Shown: one piece after another, positions 1 through 9,155 of the stretch
Numbering within the stretch: the stretch's first letter is position 1
How the letters are laid out: every line of letters starts with the position of its first letter
From: Reclinomonas americana ATCC 50394
Lineage: Eukaryota > Jakobida > Jakobea > Jakobida
Length of the DNA: 29,579 nt
Assembly (NCBI GenBank): GCA_048213135.1
Contig: PS015036.1
Location: 63,282 to 92,860 of the forward strand
Reading direction: 5' to 3'
Position numbers and translations under genes: made by a program
The notes under the pieces: generated by a model
The model's input: only the letters and a program-made list of their open reading frames with translations
Databases searched by the model: none
Told to the model about the DNA's origin: nothing

Positions 1-33
1 AGAGAGGGAGAGGGAGAGCATGGGGAGAGATAC

Positions 34-438
34 CTCAACAAAAGCTCATCTGTGAGTCTGCCCTCGCGCTCGATCTCTTTCAGCAGCGCCTCGGCTTGCA
101 GCTGCACAGGCACAACCACTTGTGTCATTGCTGGTTCTCCTCCTCGTCGTTGATGATCAAGACACACACGCAAACCGGGACAACTTGAGGGTGACGTCGA
201 TGTCGACCTTGTGATTGTCGTGACGGGTCTTTGTTTCAGGAGAGTGGCTTGGAGACAGGCAGAGGGAGATGGGAAGGAGTGAAGGAGAGGAGAAAGCTGT
301 TGCTGCCGATCTCAGACACAATCACGTTGGTCGGTCGCGACGTGTATCATGTATCGACGTCGCACCCACAGCTTGACGGTCGTGTTGTGAAGATAATGCC
401 TTCGCCAAGTCAGCCAGTATACGTTCTGCTTCGTCCAT
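34..438 (-). CDS. unknown protein, first two exons (runs off left edge)
   Basis: I do not recognise this gene. Exon 1 is 366..438: ATG at 438, reading MDEAERILADLAKAL and on, ending in phase 1 before a GTGCGA donor. Exon 2 is 34..130: acceptor CAG, entered in phase 1, reading MTQVVVPVQLQAEALL then KEIEREGRLTDELLL, ending in phase 2 before a GTATCT donor. The phases join cleanly across a 235-nt intron. The visible 56 residues are charged, helical and coiled-coil-like, with no signal peptide, so a cytosolic protein is likely. The internal ATG at 128 is an alternative start if the first exon is wrong. The gene lies 169 bp downstream of the EGF membrane-protein stop, on the same strand. Codon use and amphipathic pattern support coding; the intron choice is inference. 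Confidence 0.5.
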
Positions 439-607
439 TGTCTCCGCTGGCTTGCAATACGCACTTTGGCTTTCGAATCCATTGCCGACACCACTTGTCT
501 CGTCGGCTCAGTCGCTGCAATTCTCTGCCTCGGTCTCCACAGCTATCCGCATGCCGATAACTACCTATTCATTTTTCCCTGGCACTACAACCAGTCCACT
601 GGCGAGC

Positions 608-2922
608 TCAAATGCGTACCGGCTCACTCGACGATGGCGACGCCTGGCTCATCTCCGTGTCGGTGTTTCCCAGCGACTGCAGAAAGCACCTCTTGAGTGA
701 GAGAGAGAGAGAGAGAGAGGGCCACAACCTACAAGAAAGCTGCGACACGGACCTTGTACTTGTTGAGCTCGCGCTTCCGCATGCACACGCACAAAATGGC
801 GGTGGCGATGACAGCGGTCAAGCCGAGACCGAGACCCAAACCGAGTGCCAGTGCCAGCCGATTGGACGCTGCATGATGCCATGGAGCGTGAGACCACTCA
901 TAAAGAAAGGAGCAAGCGCATGCAGCAAGCGCAACCTTCTTGGCACGCGGCGCCCAAGTAACCCGCATCTGCGACACACGAGAGGCAATGAGCGCACGTC
1001 CCCACCAAGTACACCTCTTCTTGCCTCTCACACGACTTACCGCACTCGCACGTGCCGAGGTTGCAGCGGCCGTGGCCGTTGCAGAGGTTGGCGCAGTTCG
1101 GGTAGCACGTGTCGGAGATCTGGAAGAGCGTGTCGGGCTGGGGACCCGGCACAAAGTTGGAGAACGAGAACACAATGTCGATCGGTGTGGTGCCGCCGCC
1201 AACCGGCTCGTAGCGTGTGCCGATGATGTGTGCTCTGCGCGCGCAATGGTGAGTCGCCATGGAGCAGACACAGAGAGGAGGAGGATGCAGGTGCCGCAAC
1301 TCTACGGGCACACGCGCGCCGGGCAGGCCAACAAACACCCAGGTGGGGAGCGCATACGAATACGAGATGGTGCCGGCCTCCCTGTGCGGCGCATGCATGA
1401 GGGGCTGCAAATCAGCGCTCTATGCAACACATAGGCACACACACACACCTCATGCCGTCGACTGTGCGTTCAAACTTGCCAACCCAAATGTCGCACGGAA
1501 TGCCGCGTGCTGTCAACAGCGCACACAGTCATCAATGAGATATCACAAGAGCAGCGGTGCACAAGGCCGCATACACACAAACCCTCGCCCTGTGAGGTCC
1601 ACACTTCGTCGGAGCTGGGGTAGCCAAGAATGTCGCCCGCTGTGAGGCAGAAGAGACGTGTCAATCGACAGCACAGAGACGCAAGAGGGAAGTGCTCTCG
1701 AGTACACTGAAGGAGAATGCTCTGTGTTCTCTTGTTCGTGCGGTCTCTTGTGGACTCTTGCTCTCCTCACCACTTGTCTCCTCCCTTTCTTCGCGTAAAC
1801 TACGACACTTTCCACCTGCTACATCGCCTCTGCTCGCAATCGCTCACATGCCTGTTGTCTTCTTCGTCTCACATTTCGGTAAGCTACACCAAGGTGACTT
1901 GTCTCTCCTTGAGCCTCTTTGACACACTATCCTGCTCACTCCCTCTCGTCTCTCGGGCTTGCTTGCATAACTTGCTTTCTTTTCTACTCAATCTTCTACA
2001 TTGCACATCCTCGCACACCGTCTAACATGTCTTCATCACATCCATTTTGTTGCACCTCACCAGAGTGACTTGTCTTTCATCCCGTCTAGCAGTGATGTAC
2101 TGAACCTCCTTCACACACTATCCTGCTCACTCCCTCTCGTCTCTCGGGCTTGCTCGCATAACGCTTTCTTTCTTCTTGCCCTCTCAATCTTCTTTCCCTC
2201 CGGCCATGCTGCGTTAAACCTCGCATACTCGCGCTTGCAAGTGCTCTTGTCGTGCCTTGTCTTCTTCCTTTCCCCCTTCCCCTTCCCTCCCTCTCCTTCC
2301 ACGCAACGAGAGACCGTGTTAAACATGGCATGCACCGGATCGAATCCAAACGGCGGCGCCGTCACCGGCGTGCACTGATCCCGCCCTCGCCGATCCCACA
2401 CATACCCCGAATGCGCCGTGTAATTGTACACTCCCACAAAGTTCTGAGTCGCCGAGCGGCGCTGGTAAAACACGCGCATGTAGATCAAGTCCAACGTCTC
2501 ATCCAAGTCAGTCCTGCACACGATGCATGCATGCGTGCATGCAGGAGTGAGGCTCATGCATGCTCTCTCTCTCTCTCTCTCTCGCGGTGTGCGTGCGTGT
2601 GTGTGTGTGTGCGAGAGAGAGACTCTTTCTCTCGTTCCTCTGTTGTCTCCTTCGCTTGTCTCTCTCCCCCTCTCCCTTCTCCTTGCTCTCTCTCTCTCTC
2701 TCTCTCCCTTCTTCTTCTCGTCCCTTTCTCTCTTTCCTCACGCAACGACGAGCGCAGCTGCAGGTCATTCGTTTGCACACTGATGGAGAACTGCAGCGGG
2801 AGCAGCGGCAGTGGATCGCCTGCTGCGGCCTCGGAGGGCGTTGGCAGCACACACGCGGTCAGCACCACCGCCACAGCAGTGGCGGCGAGGAGTGCGAGAA
2901 GAAGCGACCGTCGCCTGCTCAT
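608..2922 (-). CDS. type I membrane protein with LolA-like ectodomain and EGF-like module
   Basis: Eight exons (2747..2922, 2308..2513, 1583..1639, 1449..1509, 1301..1381, 1041..1234, 753..868, 608..676) join in phase to 319 residues; the last acceptor could also lie 15 nt earlier. ATG at 2922 opens a signal peptide (MSRRRSLLLALLAATAVAVV, cleavage near residue 32). Residues about 40-230 form a beta-rich domain with the order Y-x-R-x-FY, IPCDIWVGKF, a YxY strand, VPVEAHIIGTRYE and PDTLFQISDTC; this order recalls eukaryotic LolA/lipoprotein-fold ectodomains, a tentative match. Residues about 233-258 carry six cysteines in an EGF-like pattern around NGHGRC. A transmembrane helix (about 262-286, LALALGLGLGLGL then TAVIATAIL) leads to a short tail, RKRELNKYK then SQASPSSSEPVRI. 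Three introns use GTTGCG donors. It starts 165 bp after the saposin stop. Ligand unknown. Confidence 0.83.
693..720. repeat. GA/CT microsatellite at last intron acceptor
   Basis: A (GA)n run on the plus strand forms the pyrimidine tract just upstream of the last acceptor of the EGF membrane-protein gene. Expansion here could affect splicing of the final exon. Confidence 0.8.
1890..2200. repeat. direct duplication with 191-bp period inside a 668-nt intron
   Basis: The intron 1640..2307 of the EGF membrane-protein gene is otherwise featureless pyrimidine-rich sequence on the plus strand. Within it 1922..1970 and 2113..2161 are 49-nt copies with one mismatch (core CTCGTCTCTCGGGCTTGC). A weaker match continues leftward at the same period (GTGACTTGTCT at about 1893 and 2084). 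No exon is needed here: phase 1 on the left flank joins phase 1 on the right. Confidence 0.85.
2524..2740. repeat. TGCA near-palindrome and CT/TG microsatellites in intron 1 of the EGF gene
   Basis: 2524..2543 reads TGCATGCATGCGTGCATGCA, an almost perfect inverted repeat lying directly upstream of the exon 2 acceptor (exon starts at 2513, minus strand). It is followed on the plus strand by (CT)n at 2562..2583, a TG-rich run and further CT-rich sequence to 2740. Confidence 0.8.
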
Positions 2923-2957
2923 GTGCACGGGATGAGATGCGATGATGATGGACGTGA

Positions 2958-2964
2958 TGACTCA
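2958..2964 (-). promoter_or_regulatory. TGAGTCA motif 5' of the EGF membrane-protein gene
   Basis: The minus strand reads TGAGTCA, the classical bZIP/AP-1 type heptamer, about 36 bp before the ATG at 2922 inside the 165-bp gap between the saposin stop and this start. A single 7-mer can occur by chance. No TATA box is obvious, and I see no AATAAA on the minus strand in this gap. Confidence 0.25.
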
Positions 2965-3087
2965 TTTTTGTGTGTTCAATAAACGATGATGGAGCGCGGA
3001 TGTGGACCGGGAACCGTGCATTTACGCACTGGACCACGCGCACTCGAGGGGAGAAAAACAACAACGAACACGCGACACATTGTGTGC

Positions 3088-6000
3088 TTAGAACTTCTTG
3101 CTGTCGCACAGGTGGATCGACGAGCAGAGCTTGTCGGGATCGCCCTTGTTGATGAAGCTGTGGGACGAAAGAGTGTCAGATAACAAACCGCTGCACGACG
3201 GCGAGGACGACAATGAAGGCGCAACTACTGGATAATGTAGGCCGAGTACTCGCTCACAATGGCCTCGCAGGGAGCCGACACTGATGACGGGAACAGCTCG
3301 CAGGCCTTGTCGAGCCAGGCTGTGACACGGATAGGTGAGCATACATAGCTGGAAAGCGTGTTTCGTGGCGACGAGCGCAACTCTGGATCTCGGTCTCGGT
3401 GGCATTGGCGCTCAGCGCGTGCTCAGCCAGGCTGACGAGGTACTCGCAAGCTGCGTCGAGGGAGACGATTGAGCAAGAGAGAAAGAAGGGCAGACTCACA
3501 CACACGCAGTGACCAACCAGCGCACTCAAGGCCGCCAGCAACCTGGACCTTCGGCAGAGTCACGGGCTCCTCCACAATGCGCGAGCGGATGGACTGGTGC
3601 GAGCGGGCAACCTTGACAAAGGTGGGGGCGGCAGCAGACTGATCGCGCAGAGACACACCATGAGAAGGGGAGAAGAGGAGAACATGAAGCTAAAAAATAC
3701 AGTACCTTGCACAGCTTGATGTGCTGGCAGAACTGAGCCGGGGTGCCGATCTTCTTCACCAGGTACTGCGCGTGCTTATATGAGAACATCTCGTCATTGT
3801 GAAACGACAAATAGACTGTGGCACACACCTGGATGAGGTAGTCGCCGTACGAGTCAATGATCTGGTCGCACACCGACGTCAGCGAGGCCGGGAGGAACTT
3901 GCAGACGTTGGCCACCAGCGTCTCACTGCAGAGCGCGTGAGTTGCTCCATTCACAGCCAAGTAGACAGCGCACCACGATCCACGCAACATCTCCTTGTCC
4001 GTTGGCTCCTGCGACAGCTCGCTCTCGATGATCGCCATGGCGTACTCGCAGCTGTGCAAAACAAAGAGATTGTCAGCATTCTCTTCACCCACTGCTGAGC
4101 AATCAGCGACAAATGACGCAACGCAGGGCACTCCCACGAGACCTCCAGCGACTCGGTGCTGGTGGCGGGGGCCTTCTTCTGCACACACACACACAGAGAC
4201 AAGATAGTGGTGAGACGAGAACAAAGACACGACTGCTTCTTCCCATCAGCGCTCACCGAGCACACGCCAATGTGAGTGCAGAACTGCACCGGCGTGCCCA
4301 TCTTGTTCACGAGGAACTGCCACGATGCACACACCACTCAGCATTCACGACGCAATCGGCAGACAATACAAATGGACACCGATGCACACCTCGATCAGCT
4401 GATCGCCGTACTGGTTGAACATGGAGACGCACAGCTGCTGGATCTCTCCGGGCAGGAACTTGCACAGGTTGTCGACGACCTTGATGCTGTGGAGAGACTC
4501 TTCTCGTCAGAGATCACTTGCAGTAAAGTCTCTTCTCCTGCAGTGCACGACGCAACATGTCGGCCTCGGTGGCGTTGTCGCCCAGCTGGGACTCCAGAAT
4601 GCCCATGGCGTACTCGCACCTGCATGCGGCACAGTGTGAGAGGGATGAAGAACACACAAAGAGACGTGATCGTGCCAAACAACGCAACAGAGCGCACTCA
4701 GTGCCGCTCGACGCGGACACGGGCTCCGGCAGCTGGCTCGGCTTCGGGCACAGCGCAATCTTGACGCACAGCTGAGGAAGAAGACAAAAGTGTCAGCCGG
4801 GCAATCAATCCAACAACCACGTCAAGCGGCGTCAAGGTACCGTCTGCGGGTCCTCCTTGTTGATCAGGTAGTCTGCACAAATTACAAATGTAAGAGACGA
4901 CACACAAAACGCAATAAGATAGGAGGGCCAGTCCACTCACCAATGATGACCGGGCCGTAGATCTCGATAATGGTCTGTGGCATCTCCCTCAAGTTAGTCG
5001 TCACCGATCCACGCACAGTGAGACACACACGGCACGCAACGTCGCAGTCGGCCTTCAGCGAGCCCGGGAGCAGGCGGCACACGTTGGTGATAAAGTCGAC
5101 AATCTCCTTCTCGGTGCGGTTGTTGGCGACAAAGCCCTCAGCCAGAGTCGCAATGTACTGGCACGCCTGAGAAGAAAAAGTAGAAATGGTTAGCACACAA
5201 CATGCACAAGCGTGCGGATAAAAGGAAATGACCCGACGTACCGTGCACTTCAGGTCCAACTGCACCGACTGGGGAGCAGTGTGGGTCTTGCTACCGCACA
5301 GCTTGATCTGCGCGCAGATCTGACAACAGAAAAAAACATACAAGGTAAGCTCCTAATCATCACAAGTAGCCGCAAATTCCTGGCGGGACTCACCGTGGCC
5401 GGAGGCTCACGGTCCAGCAGCAGCTGAATCAGCTGGGGGGTATACGAATCGATGATGCTCTGCCAAGTTTCGCCCCACCAGTGAGCCACTGCAAAAAAGA
5501 AAAAAACACACGACCACACCGCTCTCACCTCGCACAGGCCCTTCATGGCCGACGGCACAATGTTGCACACGTTCTCGAGGAACTTGGCGATCTCGGCCTC
5601 GGTGGCATTGTTGCCGAGGGCGTTCTCCGCCAGACCCATCATCCACTCGCACGCAGAGCACTCAAAGCCACCAGTGCTGGGCTCCTCAGTCTCAGTCTTG
5701 CAGATGCCAATCTGCGAGCAAATCTGCGCCACACTCACACGCGTCAACACACCATCACCGTCATCCATCTAACAGTACATTAGTACGCACCGTGGCCGGG
5801 GGCTCGCGAGCCAGCAGCAGCTGGATCAGCTGGGGAGTGTAGCCATCGATAATGCTCTGCCACGCAAAGTGAGCACATCATATGCTTTTCGCAAAGCATG
5901 CTTGACGCAGTACCTCGCACAGGCCCTTCATGGCCGACGGCACAATGTTGCACACGTTCTCGAGGAACTTGGCGATCTCGGCCTCGGTGGCGTTGTTGCC

Positions 6001-9000
6001 GAGGGCGTTCTCCGCCAGACCCATCATCCACTCGCAGACCTGCACACACACACACACACACACAAAAAAAAAAAACAGTCAACATGTCGTGCGCAACGGA
6101 GCCACGAATGAGACTGAAAGAAGTAAAGGACGGACCGAGCACTCAAAGCCGCCGACGGTGACCTTCTCGGACTCCGCGCGCTTGCAAATGCCCAGCTGGC
6201 CGCACAGCTGCACATGCGCGAGTCAGTTTGTAAGAGCGTTAAAGGGACAGAAAGAAATCAAAGAGAATGCACGCACCGTAGCCGGCGGCTCCTTGTTGAT
6301 CAGGCGCTGGATCAGAGCGGGGCCGACCTGCGCAATGACAGCGTCGCACACCTGCTCCAGGCTGGCCGGCAGGACCTTGCACACGTTCTCGACAAAGGTG
6401 ACGCTGTGTGAATGGGGTCAGTTATCACGACAATCGGAAGGTATTTCGTCTTTCGTTACGCAACATCTCCTGCTCGGTGCGCTCCGACTGAATGAACTGC
6501 TCAGCCAGGCTGCAAAATGATGAAAGAGAGTGAGTATGGAATCACCAAGCTTAGTTGTGTAAACCCATTCTCTCACCTCACAATGTACTCGCAAGCGGCG
6601 CACTCAAAGCCGCCCAGGCGGGGGGTGGCGACCTCAGCGGCCTTGGGGCACAGCTTGATCTGGCCGCACAGCTGCAGCGAGGAGGAGGAGAAAGAAGGGG
6701 AAAGAGTGAGCTCACGAAACCGCCACACACACACAGCGAGCAGTTCCACACACCGTGGCCGGATCCTCCTTGTTCAGCAAAAAGTCCACACTGCCACAAT
6801 GGAAAAATAAACACCATGCTCACGCACACACATATCTGCATGTAATCGCACGCAACATGACGGGCGCGTAGGCATCAATGAAGGCATCGCACTCGGTCTT
6901 CAGCTCTCCCGGCAGCAGGACGCACACAGACTCCACAAAGTGCGCAATCTCCTGCTCGGTGCGGTTCGACGCCATGAACTGCTCAGCAATGGCCGCAATG
7001 TACTCGCACGCCTGTGTCATAATTGCGAGGTGAGCGCGTGACAAAGAGCAGCATCGATACGACACCAGAGTTGCATCAACGAACCGCGCACTTCATGTCG
7101 CCCAACGGCTTGATGGTGGCCTGCGGGTTCGGGCACAGGTGGATCTTGGCGCAGGCAACGTTGCCCGGCAGCTGCATAGATTGCAGTCAGAACACACACA
7201 CACACACACACACACNNNNNNNNNNNNNNNNNNNNNNNNNNNNNNNNNNNNNNNNNNNNNNNNNNNNNNNNNNNNNNNNNNNNNNNNNNNNNNNNNNNNN
7301 NNNNNNNNNNNNNNNNNNNNNNNNNNNNNNNNNNNNNNNNNNNNNNNNNNNNNNNNNNNNNNNNNNNNNNNNNNNNNNNNNNNNNNNNNNNNNNNNNNNN
7401 NNNNNNNNNNNNNNNNNNNNNNNNNNNNNNNNNNNNNNNNNNNNNNNNNNNNNNNNNNNNNNNNNNNNCACACACACACACACACACACACACACAGTGA
7501 TGTCAAGAGAACATCACGCCACCACGCACCTTCTGCTGGATGACCTGGATCAGCAGCGGCAGGTAGTGGTTGACGGTGCTGGAGCACACGCCGCTCAGCC
7601 ACGACGGAGCCTTGTTGCAGACGTCGTCGAGGGCGTTCTCGATCTCGGCCTCGGTGGCGTTCTGGCCGACCACCTGCTCGACCTCGTCGACAATGTACTT
7701 GCAAATGGCGCACTCGGCTGTGTTCTCCACCGCCGGGATCACGTCGACAGTCGCACGCATGCGCAGCGTCGGCGCACCCGCCGCCGCCACCATGGTGGTC
7801 GCGGTCATCGTGGAGCTCGTGGTGCTGCTGGACTTGCACAGACCAATCTCCTTGCAAATCTGCTGCGGCGACTGCTTCTGCAGCAGCAGCTGAATCTACA
7901 AAAGGCAAAGGTAGAGAGTGACGCGTGAGCAAATAGACAAAGTCACCACAGGGAGAGTGAGAGATGTGTACCAGCTGCGGCGTGTAGTCGTCAATGAGCT
8001 CGGTGCAGACGCCCTTGAGTGCCGACGGCAAGACACTGCACACCTGTGTGTCGAAGGATAAGATTCCGGGATCCCGTCAGTCAATAAACATGAAGTAAAG
8101 GCGTCTCCCCAAGACACGCGCACGCACCTCGCCCAACACCTGCTCGATCTTGGCCTCGGTGTAGTTGCCGGCCAGCAGCTTCTCCACCTCAGTCATGACA
8201 AGCTCGCACAGAGAGCACTCGAGGCCACCCTGCACAATCGTCTCCTCGTGCTGCTGCACGCGAGTGTACACCGTGACCGGCTGCTCCGACACCGTGATCT
8301 CCACATGAGAGCCCTGCACAGTCTCCGTCACAGTCACCAGCTCTGCACACACGCACAGACAAAGAGAGAGGCCGTTAATGGCGCGCCATGTCGAGCACAG
8401 TTTTTTTCAGACGAGCACAAAAAGGACTCCACGCGCGCGCGTGTGCACAAGTGGACAGCGCACCACGCAGCACTGTGAGAGACGTCACCTCCGTGCGAAG
8501 AGAGATGCCGTGACTCGAATATGCGGGGGTCGAAATGTCGTCGATCACACACTTGTGTCTCTCTCTGCGCTCTCTTCTCTCTTCTCACTCACACACACAC
8601 TCACCAGCAGGCGAGCTGTAGACGGCATCGGTGTTGACCGAGGAAGCAGCGCAACGGCGAATGGCGGTGCAGACGGTTTCGGGGGTTTCACGGGCGACGA
8701 TGGCGTGCACGAGCGCGGGGGTCTCCGCATTTACGACTTGTGTGCAGAGCGCAGACAGAGTGCCCGGCAGTGCGGCGCATGCCTTGTGCAGCACAGCCTC
8801 CACCGCCTCCACTCCCGTCGTCGAGTCGACGAAATTCTCCGCTTCCGCCACCAGGAACTCACACTGTTGCGCGTGCACACACACAGAGTGAGCGACAGTG
8901 TGCGTGTGTGTGTGTGTGAGAGAGAGCAAGGTACGAGCGTCTGTGCGAGAAGTGGCACACACACGCGCCGCCATGTCTGATTCCTCTCTCTCTCAGCACT

Positions 9001-9108
9001 CACCAGCGCACACTCAGTGGCCTGTGTGGACGAGGGCGCTGCGCTTGCGACGCAGCTCAGTGCCAGCAGGCACGCAATGACGAGACAGCAAAGCACGCTC
9101 GCTCGCAT
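3088..9108 (-). CDS. prosaposin-like precursor with eleven saposin-B domains
   Basis: ATG at 9108 opens a signal peptide (MRASVLCCLVIACLLALSCV, cleavage about residue 23); TAA at 3090..3088. The 32 exons sum to 3,288 nt, 1,095 residues, with every phase matching: 9004..9108, 8605..8863, 8128..8342, 7972..8043, 7530..7895, 7085..7171, 6857..7011, 6754..6790, 6577..6671, 6465..6509, 6277..6403, 6207..6136, 6039..5914, 5856..5791, 5723..5529, 5459..5394, 5319..5242, 5166..5041, 4974..4941, 4872..4841, 4771..4689, 4619..4557, 4486..4390, 4316..4257, 4178..4123, 4051..3989, 3925..3829, 3765..3706, 3638..3518, 3450..3382, 3319..3229, 3157..3088. Eleven tandem SapB units carry the six-cysteine pattern (ECxxCEY, VCxxLP, xC, then C-x-x-I-x-x-C). 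Most have an NAT/NRT sequon in the first helix region. SapB domains bind or extract lipids in lysosomes, so a precursor cleaved at linkers is likely; a pore-forming or antimicrobial role is the alternative. Confidence 0.92.
5529..5651. repeat. SapB exon block, conversion copy A
   Basis: This 123-nt block (3' part of exon 15, SapB unit 7) differs at a single position from 5914..6036 (exon 13, unit 6), synonymous sites included. Similarity stops abruptly at the donor side, and the flanking introns are unrelated. Confidence 0.95.
5914..6036. repeat. SapB exon block, conversion copy B
   Basis: Partner of 5529..5651. Here the same 123 nt forms an exon of its own, with an intron just before VCEWMM; copy A has no intron at that place. 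Confidence 0.95.
7172..7529. other. intron with CA repeat and assembly gap (N 7216-7468)
   Basis: Intron 5 of the saposin gene. About 20 nt of CA repeat on each side runs into 253 N, so the gap is a microsatellite the assembly could not cross. The flanking exons join in phase 0 inside SapB unit 3, so no exon need be missing. Confidence 0.9.
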
Positions 9109-9155
9109 CGAACAACGAATGATTGAATGATTTCATGATTAATTGACTGATTGGC
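9109..9155 (-). promoter_or_regulatory. 47-bp gap between the giant-gene stop and the saposin ATG, with CCAAT box
   Basis: The whole space between the TGA of the giant gene (9158..9156) and the saposin ATG (9108) is 47 bp. On the minus strand it begins GCCAATCA, a consensus CCAAT box at 9154..9150, then is AT-rich with AATCATG, AATCATT and AATCATT repeats. There is no AATAAA. It must hold the 3' end of one transcript and the 5' end of the next, or those ends overlap coding sequence. Confidence 0.55.

Noticed and set aside
322-365. Unspliced 38-residue peptide from ATG 438 to TGA 322
   Set aside because: The GTGCGA donor at 365 in the right phase for the next exon is a better explanation than a stand-alone short protein.
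612-1434. Plus-strand frames over the EGF membrane-protein gene
   Set aside because: Arg-rich antisense frames opposite exons whose minus-strand reading gives signal peptide, EGF and transmembrane patterns.
7023-7928. Plus-strand open frame across the N gap with Thr-His repeats
   Set aside because: The repeats are translated CA microsatellite, the gap is counted as open, and the rest is antisense to saposin exons.
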